From Sipunculus nudus (taxonomy: Eukaryota; Annelida; Sipuncula; Golfingiida; Sipunculidae), in assembly GCA_026874595.1 (NCBI GenBank), contig CM049321.1:12975479-13039478 (forward strand): 64,000 nucleotides of DNA, given 5' to 3'. A model generated the notes under the pieces. That model did no database searches and was not told the DNA's origin. It saw only the letters and a program-made list of their open reading frames with translations. The position numbers and the translations under genes were made by a program. Each line of letters starts with the position of its first letter. The first letter of the stretch is position 1. This document shows, in pieces, positions 54,090 through 64,000 of this stretch.

Positions 54090-56900
54090 AGAATATAAAT
54101 GAATGAATAAACGAATGAACGTGTCCAATGTACAGAGACATGGGACCAGACGTGGGGCAATTCAGAATTGAACAGGAATTGAATTTTAATCTTTGGGAAA
54201 ATTGAGTGAATGGAAATTGAATGGTCTTGGAACAGTGCACTTGCAGATTAGCCTTAATTGGAGAGGTTTGGCTAAAGTCAAACACGAATGCATCTAGACG
54301 TGAATACATGACACGTTAGGTATTTAGATTGGGCTGATATAGTGGTATGAAGGACTGATATACTAGTATGTAGGCCTAATCATGACACAAATCGTGCAGA
54401 AAACACCACTGCAGCGGCTAACCGCCCACTGCCATTAATATATTTTGTAAATGACCGTTATCGTAACACTTGTGATGCTACGAGACCGATATGAAATTTG
54501 ATAACGCACTTATTAGGATCAATCTTCAGGTAAAATTTCACGGCAAAATCTGGAACATTTCATGAAGTAATACGCAAAATAGTGAGAGGTACAGACAGGC
54601 TACCGGATGAACCTAAGGACAAACGGACAGTCGGGGAAAACCGACCTTGGCAAGACCTTAATTAACCATGGTACTAAAGTTCAGTATTATGTCTTCTGAC
54701 TTCCGTTGTAAAAAAAATGAATCCTTTGAGACTGCAGGAAGTTGACGTAGTTCGCGCCAGTAAGAGTACTTTTTTTTGGATATTGGTCGCATCAACATGT
54801 CAGCAAAATTTTGTGAAGACAGCTGCAGCTGCTCTCGAGAAACCTTGCCTTTTGTATTTATATTATATCGACAAGTGTTTCCAACTTTTGAGGTGATAAA
54901 ACGTGTTTTGCCTAATAACTCGTAGAATACAGGCCCAATCATGATCCCAAGTTCCATGTTGATCGTCCTAAATGGGTACAGGAGGAAGGCCTACATTTTC
55001 AATTTATAAACCAAAACAAAATATATGTTCAGCACTCTTTTGACAGCCATAAGAACCCGACATTCATAGTACTAAAAATCATGTTTTTTTTTTTTGCCGT
55101 GTAGGTCGAAGAATAGAATTCACCGTGAGATAATAAGTGTAGTCGCTCATGTAACAAAATCAGTCTCATGGGAATTGAATGCCCAAATTGCTTGGTTTTA
55201 TTCCATTAAGGTGTAAGAAGTTAGGTAACACATTTTATAAACCCCCAGTAATCCAAGATGTAAAAAAAAGCAAATATTGTTTGATACTGTAACTATCGCA
55301 TAAAACAATGATATCGGTTCGTTGTATAAGATTTTGAATGTATTCAGTCAATTGCAGCCGACCAAGAGTTGCCTAAAGGTCACAGAGGTTAATCAAGGTC
55401 AAGGCCATTTACCAACACTGTATAGCTTATAAAAATATATATCTTGAGCACTACACTGGCATGTATAATAATATCTTCATTCCACGAAGGTCACAGAGGT
55501 AATCAAGGTCAAGGTCGACAGCATTAAACATTTAATGCCAGAATATGTCTCGGGGACGCTATTTAAAATATTATTACTTTGAGATACTGTGATTTATTTA
55601 CCAGATATACCTTTAAACATGAAATTGATGTACGTGCTATATACTTATAACACTGTTTATTCTCTCACATGAAGTATTAATCTCCAACAGTTTTATTCTA
55701 AATAACCATTTACAATCAATTTGTGTGGTAGTAAGAAAGATTAAGAACAGCCTCGTTTATCCTAATCTAGGAAAATACTATGGCGTATAAAACTATACCA
55801 GGAACATTTCGCCTGGTAAATTTAGAGGAAATTCCGTAGAAATTTTTGACTGAATATTCTTCAGGTTTACCTGAATATTTGCGGAAACGGGTCAGCAATT
55901 CGAATTGTCACATGAATGTTGCAAAAGGAAAGGATAAAAATAGAAATGCTGCCCTAAACACAAACCACGCCAGCAAACTTGCGAAGAGGGACGGCCAATA
56001 AAAGCAGACAGGTCTGTACACGTCCAGAGCCACATTGGTGGAGTCTTAATAGGATAATTGGAAACATGCTTTGGCACTTTGCGAATGCAAATATCTTAAG
56101 GAACCACGTAATGTCGTATAATTAGGACCAAGCATCAAACAGAAGATACCTTAAAGACAGTCAGAGAAACATCTAAAAAAACTTGACTAGATTCCCCAAA
56201 TTAACACCTTGATATTACTAAGCGATTTGGTTATGCAGTAGTAATTCGTGTAAATGATTTGCGGTTGATAATACTGGTTTTCTACAGGGCAATCCATAGG
56301 GCAGACTTTCTTGTACACGGCACTGTTGAGGTATTTTACCAGAAGGATAAAACGGCAGAACATATTAACATACGCTTTGCCATTCCAGATAAACAACCGT
56401 CAACCCATCCATATTTGAAGGTCAGCACAAAGATATGCCCGCCATACAGCTAAACCTATCAGATAATGTAGGGTAGACTTTTGACATGCAGTGCCGCCCT
56501 AGTTCTAATGGCTTCGATTGACCGAAAGTGGTATATATGCACACTAGAAAAATCCTATGTTAACTTTCGGTTGTGATTTGTTTTTATTTTACGGTTACTT
56601 TATGTTACAATGAATTTCATCAGATTTGGAACCTCAAGGGCCTGTTAGACTAAAATATTACTACCCTTAAGAGTGACTTGTAGGAGAGATTTAAGTGTTT
56701 GCAGGTCACTGAGGAAACGTCAACAGAGAACCTCTTTTTTATCGTATATTCAATCAATTCTGCCTGCAGTGCACTTGTTACCACTAACACACTGTCTAAT
56801 ACAGGGGCCTTTGTACATGACTACGGGGGTACTCGTAAGTAATATAACTACCTGTACGTTTGAAACAGCTCTCCTGGTATAACCGTATGCGATGCCCACC
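54090..56900. other. Intergenic DNA, no gene recognised
   Basis: Base composition is more balanced than to the left. ORFs of 60-99 codons on both strands show no domain I recognise. AAGGTCACAGAGG...AATCAAGGTCAAGG occurs twice (about 55375 and 55489). Confidence 0.45.
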
Positions 56901-56929
56901 TTAGTTTCATTGAAATTTACCGAATGGAC

Positions 56930-57470
56930 CCTATTTTTCTTATATTTTGCCTTTTATCTGAGCACTGTAGAGTAATAAAAATGGTAGCGACACCCACGTT
57001 TGCGATACCAGGGATTCCACTTAAACAATTGCCATACTTGCTACAGATTCGATTAGGCGCCATATTGGCGCCAAATTTTACACAATTTCGCTTTTATATT
57101 TTCTTATGAGCACTGTAGAAGAATACAAATGATAAAAACATCCATGTTTGTAACACTAAGAATCTAAGCAATTCCCGTAATTGTTACAAGTATGGCTTGG
57201 CCGCCATTTTTAATCCGCATTTGCTTATATCGGGACTTGTGCGCATGGGATAAGATTTTAAATTGGTAGCAACATCCATGTTTGTGATACCAGCGATTCC
57301 ATTAAAGCCATGACCATATTTCTTTCAATTAATTCTTTAACATCATATTGGATTTCAAAATGGACTCTTGTGAGCAACATAGAGCAATTAAAATAGTGGC
57401 AATACCTATGCCTGTGACATCAGGGATTCGATTGATCCAAATTCCGCGCTTTCACAATAATTTGTTTCGG
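56930..57470. repeat. Diverged tandem repeat, four units of about 130-150 bp
   Basis: Units begin near 56960, 57108, 57239 and 57371 with GAGCACTGTAGA-like sequence. They continue ATGGTAGC.ACACCCATGTTTG, GATACCAG.GATTCCA and a CGCCATATTGG/GGCCGCCATTTT-like end. Substitutions are heavy, so the array is old. Confidence 0.7.
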
Positions 57471-57479
57471 CGGTCATGT

Positions 57480-59060
57480 TGAATTTAAGATCGATGACAA
57501 TCTTTGCTGGTATCTCTGCCTGGACTCCCACAGAGAAGCATCTTAAGTCTATAAATGATGCTACAACCCATGCACATCCGTTGTGAGCAGGATCTAGTTT
57601 ACTCCATGACTAGCATTTGCCAGGTGAATTCAACTGCAATGCTTGATTTACAAATGGCCTATATCGAAAATCATCTTAAGACGTGATTAAATGGAATGTC
57701 CAAGAATTTTTATTTCCTCGCCTTACTTGAAAATATGATCATCTGTATGTAAACAAATGTCAACAACTTCAGCGAAACATTTCCTGAGAGGACACATTTT
57801 TTTAATCTTCGAAAGGTTCTTATCATAATTAACATGGAACTGTGCTCAACTTTAAAGACACCTATCAAACCAGCATACCTCGTATTTCGTAGATTGCGGA
57901 GTTCATGATATTTCAGGATAATTGTATTCAAGATTTCATACTTCAAAGATGCTTAAAAGATGTTTCAGCAAGCCACCTTGATGGTTATATATTATTGAGG
58001 CATTGGTGGTGGATTGTCGCTAGGGCAACTACTAATTCCTAATAAAGCAATCACAAAAGAAATAGATTCACAGTGCAATTATTCCCACGTTGTTAAGGAG
58101 ACCTTAAACTAATTGAGTACTCGCTATTCACCATTGTGTCTTACAAAAGTCATATCAACTTTTGATCCTGGTCCTCTTCACAAAACAGTAATGAATCTTG
58201 GTTCTGACTAACGAGAGGGCATTCAAGCCAGCTGCAGTCTTCAACAGGGAAAGGCAGCCTGTTGAGAGTTGTTGAGCTTTATCCCTGATTGTTTGTTTTG
58301 CTTCACGCTGTTGCAAAGCATATAGATTACAGCTCTCTTGAATCCATCAACATTAAAGTTGGTCATTATTCCCAAGGGAACGACAGTTTGCCAAATCAGC
58401 AATGGAAAATGGTGTCACATGGTGTAGAAAACAATTTGACCTACATAAATGACCTCTTGCAGCATCGTTGCAGCAGTAAAACTTAGAAACAATTTCGCTA
58501 GAATGTCATGCATTCCGCGAAAGGTCTCCAACGAGACGAGCTGATGTGACAAGTGTATTTAAAGAAGTAACATCATTTTTCGGTGAAGCTAGTTACACGT
58601 TACATGTTACTGAGCCCTTGGACGGACGGCACTATGTCTCGCCAATTCTATGGAGCAAGGGAGAGAATGCACTTTAGTAAGCAGACGGCGATAGAAGAGA
58701 GAGATGAGTCGTACCTACAGCATAGTAATCCATTTAAGATCCAATGGAGAAATTTACGCAAAGGACCTTCAGTATGTACAAGAGGATCGAAGACGCATGT
58801 CAAAGTTGGCAAGATTGCTTGTAGTTCAGCAGTTATACCCTAGTATGTTACATTGTCTGAGGGAGACAATAGATAGAAATTAGAAGATTTTCTGTTTTCG
58901 AAAAGTACCTCTTCTCCTCCAATGATATTCTTCTTATACCAACTGTCAAGCATGCTTTTTTTTTCAGGCAAATAAAGAGTACAGCATTGAGCCTTCAAAT
59001 GAATCTGATTCAACTGATGAAGCCTTGGTGTATCAAACCTACTCATTCGGAAGGCATGTC
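57480..59060. other. No gene recognised
   Basis: Short ORFs only. The plus frame from about 58500 to 58680 stays open upstream of its ATG but shows no domain I can name. Confidence 0.4.
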
Positions 59061-59068
59061 CCATATCG

Positions 59069-59192
59069 CTAAATGGCAAATGGTACAAGGAGTCAGGACC
59101 AAAACTCCTTCATCTAATTGACAAGATCACTAACTGGCAATTGGTATAAGGAGTTAGGACCGAAAATTTCCCATCTTATTGACAACGGATAG
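59069..59192. repeat. Two-unit tandem repeat, about 61-bp period
   Basis: GCTAAATGGCAAATGGTACA...GGAGTCAGGACC at 59069 is repeated as ACTAACTGGCAATTGGTATA...GGAGTTAGGACC at 59129, with about 85 percent identity by eye. Confidence 0.75.
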
Positions 59193-60039
59193 GAGGAAAC
59201 ATAAGATGGAATAATTTTACTCCAGAAATGTCTTGAACTGCCCGCACCAGAGACAGTTGCTGATCTGTTTCAGTGTTGATGCTTGGTGAATGTATGAATA
59301 GGAAGGGCTCTTGCCATAGGATAATTTGCAATGCGTGACGCGTGTTACAGCAAATCACTTTTGTTGAAATTATTAAAATTCATTTTCATAGTTTATTTTT
59401 AAAGTGCGAAACCAGGGAAGAAATACATATATACATTATATTAAACTTCATCATGAACATGGCATCATTTGTAGACTTCTATACCGGTACCACCATTCTG
59501 ATACGCCTCTGTGGGACTGAAGTGCAGATATACCAGCAAAGAACATTATTTTGCAGGTTGGTTTTAGGGGCATATAGCTTACAAGTGAAGATTTCCAATG
59601 CTTAAATGACACCTTGTAGAACATCCCATGTCTGTTCTAAGAGACCAAAAACGGCTTGTGTCGGAATGTCCTCCCTGAGACGCTTCTATGACACATGTTT
59701 ACCTTTGCCAGCAAATTCACTGACCATGTCACATCGTGTATATGCGTGGATGCCGAGAAGAGCGATACATACACTTGGTCCGCATGAAGCTGCTACTTTA
59801 TGGACATCCACGTACCTAGTGCGTGATATGGTACCGCACTTGACAAACATCTGAGCATTGATTTGTATACAGGATCCTACACACATCAGGAACACGTCAG
59901 TGTCGTCAGCCACTATGATTATAGACTTTTTCCTTTTTTTTATAAAGGATAGGTCCATGGCCTGTTGGTGGCACTATTTATTGAATAAGGATGAAGGTGT
60001 TCATACGATAAGGTTGACATGTTATTAATTAGCCTTCTT

Positions 60040-60240
60040 TTTTTTTTTGCACGGGTTTGTAATAATCCAGAAGTCAAAACCTGTTGTTAAGAAATTAGAG
60101 CGAATCTCTGAGGTTTTAACGAGATTTCACCTATATGCCATTGAGGCTCCGGTGGGGTTCGAACCGGAGAACTTCAGCCCCGAGGCCAACGCCTTAATCA
60201 CGTCCTACCCTATGATTATAAACTGCTGCCCAGTTCGAGC
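60040..60240 (-). mobile_element. tRNA-derived SINE inserted in the pseudogene
   Basis: Read on the minus strand: GAGCTCGAACTGGGCAGC, a tRNA-like region (60214-60143) with GTGATTAAGGCGTTGGCC (A-box-like) and GGTTCGAACC (B box), a unique part, and an A-tail of about 11 (T-run on plus at 60039-60048). It interrupts the ORF family between EEADTRLLLH and VADDTDV. Its head differs from the SINE at 8653, so it is a second SINE family. Confidence 0.7.
60143..60214 (-). other. tRNA-like segment (SINE head), not a functional tRNA
   Basis: The A and B boxes are good. An anticodon arm TTGGC-CTCGGGG-GCTGA can fold, which would place CGG at the anticodon (proline). The T stem (TCCGG against CCCAC) is mispaired and the acceptor stem does not close. 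It is best read as the RNA polymerase III promoter of the SINE. Confidence 0.6.
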
Positions 60241-61240
60241 TCCATGATTTACATGTAAGAGTAACCGCGTATCTGCTTCCTCGTGTGTGGCCGCAAACCT
60301 TTGGTTCCTCTTGGCTGCTTTCTCCTGTGGTTATGTAATTTTTCTGGCAAAATGTAACATGCAGCTGTTTATCCCCAAGGGTCTCCCTGTTAGCCTGCTG
60401 CTTCCAATCTTCAGCCAAAAACTCGATACTTGTTCTTTGTACTCGAGAGAAATTTCCACCACAGCCTTATTGTCTGGCCAGCATTGATACTGTAGAACTG
60501 GATTCTGAACTCAGTTGTTCTGTTGTCTCTTTAAGGTTGCTTTATGCTGTGTTCTTGATAGACATCAATAACAATAACTACCCTTTTGCTTTGTGGGCAT
60601 TTTCTCAAGGTAGCAGAAAGATATATTCTGGTCCCCCTTTGTCTTTTGTACAAGGGCCATGCCACCTATGAGCTGATTCTTTCGGTAAGTGCTCTGCAGG
60701 AGGCATATGTTTTTGCAGCTTACTGGTAAAGACGGACTTGTTTGTTTTTCCCAGATTTCCATTAGAGGTCGCCATTGACCACGGGATTTGGCCTAGTGGA
60801 TGGCTCAACACTTCTTTAATGTCAAGGTCCTCCCGTGTCTGTGCTGTTAGGAGCATGTAACCAAAGAGTTTACGGTCTGCTTTAAGCATGATTTTTTCCC
60901 TTTGTTTTTTACTTTAGTTGCTTTCTTGTGGATGTTATTGAATGTTTGTAACTTCTTCTTAGATTTTGGATGGTCGAAACTTAACCTGGATGGCTCACAT
61001 TCCAACCTCTGCTCTACGAACATTCTGTTAGCTGCTTCTCCTATGTCCCGTCCATTTAGTAGGTCATCCTGAATGACTTTTGGTGCAGCAGTAGCCGATG
61101 ACAGACTGACCGAATCCTGGCACCGAGCAAATGGATTTATTCAGTTTTCAAGGATATTCTCCATAAGTCTGACAGCTACTTCATCCGTTTAACTTCGTAA
61201 TTTCTGGAGTTCTCCGTGGTATAGATTATTCTTAATGAGG

Positions 61241-62170
61241 CCAATTATGTCTCGGAATTGTCGAATAAAACCACAGCAGTATACAGCAGTTAAATATAAA
61301 CGTGTCGCTGCTCCTAATTTCAAACTTTATTTCCTTATCCCTCCAGGTATTTTGCTACGCTCCCGAAGCACAGGAAATCCTGCGCTTCTAAAGAAACCAC
61401 TGATTTTCTCGCTACCTGCTTTGACCGTTTATGATGCATTCAAAGACCAAGTGGTGCACATTGGCCTGTCTGCTTAAAAATCTGCTGATGTGACTTTCAG
61501 CCAACCAAATGCAAGTCAACAAACACTCGACAGGCATCGGGGCTCCGCCCAGAAACCACGTGAGAGCTATTCTCTCTTAGCCTGTGGCCCGTTACAGGTC
61601 GCCGGGGCGATGAGCTGTCACTCAAAACGAAATGAACAACATTGGCTTCGTGTAATCCTCGCTTGGCTGGTAAACAGTTTTGCTTCCAGCACAGGGTCTC
61701 ATCTGATTGGACCAAAATACAGTGCTCCCCTCTGGTGTAGAGATTCAGGATACAAGGTCATAACAAACAGCGCTTACGATATAGGTAGTTGGCCTATGGG
61801 TAAAGCGCTGTGTAAAGAGCGTAGGTATTTTGCATGCCTGGTAAACTGGAATCCGACCGAATGGATTATGAGATTCAGTCTGCACAGAGCAGCCCCCATT
61901 CATTTAATGGTTGTAGACATAAGGGAATTGGTGTTCAAAATGGGTCATTAATGCATAATAGACTGGCATATTGCATGCATAATTGACTCTGTCATAGGCG
62001 AAATGTTGATCCTGCTTGTCACTGAAATCATGGATTTCTTCATCTGCTTGTAGATGTCATCAGACATGTTGCTATTACAAGGATATGTTTCTTTCACCCA
62101 TACCTGAAAACCTCTACTGATAATTCTCATTAGTGCCTCATACACGTACTTGTATGCTTTGATGGAGTAT
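61241..62170. other. No gene recognised; one 153-codon plus ORF
   Basis: The ORF at 61490-61951 is the longest non-repeat ORF on the plus strand outside the TE and minisatellite regions. It shows no domain I recognise, no splice context and no codon evidence. It may be chance or part of the element that carried the neighbouring pseudogene. Confidence 0.35.
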
Positions 62171-62172
62171 AA

Positions 62173-62175
<3 letters not shown>

Positions 62176-62208
<33 letters not shown>
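62176..62208. repeat. (TA)n microsatellite with adjoining C-run and (CA)n
   Basis: A TA array followed by a C-run and CACACACA to 62239. Confidence 0.95.
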
Positions 62209-62211
<3 letters not shown>

Positions 62212-62464
62212 GACCCCCCCCCCCACACACACACACACTGCCTCATAGCTTCAGTCTAGTATTAAATGGTATGAAATATATATTGCACAGGTACTGTTCT
62301 GAGAGTGTTTGATGTAAAGATGCCAGAGGTTAAAATTTAAAAAGAGCATTAAAGTGCAAAAAATGCAGTTAAATTATACATAATGTCTAATATGCATATT
62401 TCTTTATATTCTTAATGTACAACAAAGACTCGATGTAAAAAATATATATATCACGGCTGGTATG

Positions 62465-62465
<1 letters not shown>

Positions 62466-62528
<63 letters not shown>
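62466..62528. repeat. (TA)n microsatellite
   Basis: A TA array with one AAAT interruption. A further short array lies at 62709-62732. Confidence 0.95.
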
Positions 62529-62536
<8 letters not shown>

Positions 62537-62989
62537 CCATTATAATATTAATATTTTACCCAGAGAAAAGTACTTGCACATTGATCATCTTTTGTTAGGC
62601 TTACCAGTGCTCCTGGAATTTGAAAGTTTTTTTTCTGTCCTGGTTTTTCTCCCCATTCTCATCTGCAATTAAAATACATAAACAAAACATAAACTTATTA
62701 TTTACATTATATATATATATATATATATATATAAATTTGCAAATATAACGCATATACAATTCTTTAAATAATAATAAATAAATTAATCTAGAACAATGTG
62801 TCACATACTATCAAGTTGAAAAAATTGACATACCCGTCTTTCTCACGAACACATACACATGCCACGAAAATGTCTAAATATTTATACATTTCAGCCCTTT
62901 ATATATTTAAAAAAAATCATACAGACATCCGCAACTGACGAACATGCTTTCCTGTCGGACATGCCGGCTGAAAACTGGGATAGCAATCC

Positions 62990-63330
62990 ACACAGCAGGG
63001 ACTTCAATACAGCCCCCCCCCCCAACACACACACACTTTTTGGCAAGGAGGGGATGGTTAATGCTATCATCCCCCCCCCCCCCCCCACTATTCAGAGAAT
63101 AATATTTATACATTGCAATTGAAATGATATAATTTTTTTTAGACTTTGGTTCCATTTATGAATTATTATTTAATATATTTCGCAAAATAATATCTGAAAC
63201 TGTTTTAGAATTAACTTATACTGGAAACATAATACCTTATTTTCCTAAAACATTATAATTAATTGTTAAATATTTAAAATGTGAATAAGTATATATATTT
63301 GAAATGTGTCATACAAACACTAAATAGGTA
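62990..63330 (+). repeat. AT-rich dispersed repeat family A, copy 3
   Basis: It contains CCCCCCC patches, GGGGATGGTTAATGCTATCA, AGAATTAACTTATACTGGAA, ACATAATACCTTATTTTC and the end GAAATGTGTCATACAAACACTAAATA, followed by a TATATGTGTGTG repeat. It aligns in order with 5150 and 18290. Confidence 0.6.
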
Positions 63331-63339
63331 TATGTGTGT

Positions 63340-64000
63340 GTGTTTGAAAGTGTGTTTGTGTGTGACATAGCACATGACAGTTGGGTGACACTGAACTGCT
63401 TGTTCAGGCAACTTTGACGTCAGGTCTGGACATGTGCAATCCTTTAAAACTGCCATCTTACTTGCTAGATAAATTACAGTCTGTTAAAAAAAAACCACAG
63501 CTCCTGTTATATATGTTGCAAAGAGATTTCATCATATAACACAACATTTATTGATTTTCACTGGTTACCATATATCAGCGTATCGCGTCTTTTTACATAT
63601 CTAGCACCATTTCGGCCCTCTGGCATTAGAGAGTCTACGACCAACGTACCGACGTCAGAGTGCCATCACATCCTACAACGAGGACGGCACTGAAAGGCTC
63701 TGTGAGAATGTAAAATGTTTTATTATTTTTGACAACGCCTCATGGTCTACAAGTACGCTGTCACTTGACACAATTCAGACCAATCGTTAGCTTTTTATAG
63801 TATACTTTCTCTCAACATCCACGACGTGCGAGACCATTTCCGTTTTAATTCAGCATATTGGTAAATCCCTCTGCATGTTTGTTGAATATCATCCTGGCTC
63901 ACACGGTTATGCGTATATGGCATAATTTGAGCCTGGGTGTTTTGGTAAGTTTTTATTTTAATCTTTCCAAATGAAACTAATTTTTATGGTGATACAAATT
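63340..64000. other. No gene recognised
   Basis: Unique-looking sequence, GC-richer from 63590 to 63850. No ORF over 60 codons has recognisable content. A gene could begin beyond the window. Confidence 0.4.

Larger units (their letters stand above)
59490..61240 (-). pseudogene. Decayed copy of a multi-copy invertebrate ORF family (DDTDV / EEADTR motifs)
   Basis: Reading the minus strand, ordered fragments in shifting frames are LKADRKLFGYM (about 60885), SHPLGQIPWS (60805), GGMALVQKTKGDQN (60670), AEDWKQQANR and DKQLHVTF (60418-60340), EEADTRLLLHVNH (60281-60243), VADDTDVFLMCVG (59920-59875), KCGTISRTRYVDVHKVA, HAYTRCDMVSEFAGKGK (59705) and LEIFTCKLYAP (59590). From memory this order matches a large family of uncharacterised proteins that occur in many copies in cnidarian, mollusc and fish genomes and are probably carried by a mobile element. 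The acidic DDTD core suggests a nuclease-like fold, but I do not assign a function. Several frameshifts, stops and a SINE insertion make it a pseudogene. Confidence 0.7.

Noticed and set aside
60143-60214. tRNA gene (proline-like anticodon) on the minus strand
   Set aside because: The T stem and acceptor stem do not pair, and it is joined to a SINE body and A-tail.
61490-61951. 153-codon plus ORF as a host gene
   Set aside because: No domain, splice signals or homology I recognise; kept only as a noted ORF.

Overview
The window is eukaryotic and almost certainly animal. It is AT-rich, it has one long intron-rich gene, dense dispersed repeats, many (TA)n microsatellites and no operon-like gene packing. 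The repeat mix suggests a lophotrochozoan, most likely a mollusc. The mix consists of a Penelope-like retroelement with GIY-YIG endonuclease and hammerhead ribozymes, short Helitron/Helentron-like elements carrying (GTCC/GTCT)n tracts, tRNA-derived SINEs and many MITEs. The species assignment is inference from repeat style, not from a marker gene.

Layout. About 0.6-0.8 kb holds a TATA-type promoter candidate and a possible non-coding first exon with a good 5' splice site. From 1 to 30 kb there is no convincing host coding sequence. That stretch carries nested repeats, three minisatellites, SINE copies, a long foldback element (10.52-10.97 kb), and at 11.54-16.23 kb a head-to-tail pair of Penelope-like elements on the minus strand. 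One of the pair is complete with a 700-codon ORF; the other is 5'-truncated. The two are nearly identical and each carries a hammerhead ribozyme.

From 30.81 to 49.85 kb the plus strand carries a complete eight-exon TMEM163-like gene (260 codons, six predicted membrane segments, cation-diffusion-facilitator type zinc transporter). All seven coding introns are GT-AG and all phases join without a frame break. Its introns are loaded with repeats: a 26-bp minisatellite with a splice-acceptor-like motif in every unit (intron 1), a 22-bp minisatellite with a 165-bp higher-order period (intron 2), full copies of two Helentron-like families (introns 3, 5 and 7) and several MITEs (introns 4 and 6).

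From 50 to 64 kb the sequence is mostly non-coding: a likely 3' UTR, a TTAA-flanked MITE (52.72-53.24 kb), a short TIR element (53.9-54.1 kb) and a diverged four-unit repeat (56.9-57.5 kb). On the minus strand at 59.5-61.2 kb lies a decayed copy of a multi-copy invertebrate ORF family, broken by frameshifts and by a tRNA-derived SINE. The last 2 kb are microsatellites and dispersed repeat.

The most unusual items are the hammerhead-bearing tandem Penelope pair, the two short element families that share one terminal architecture, and the minisatellite of cryptic 3' splice sites next to TMEM163 coding exon 1.
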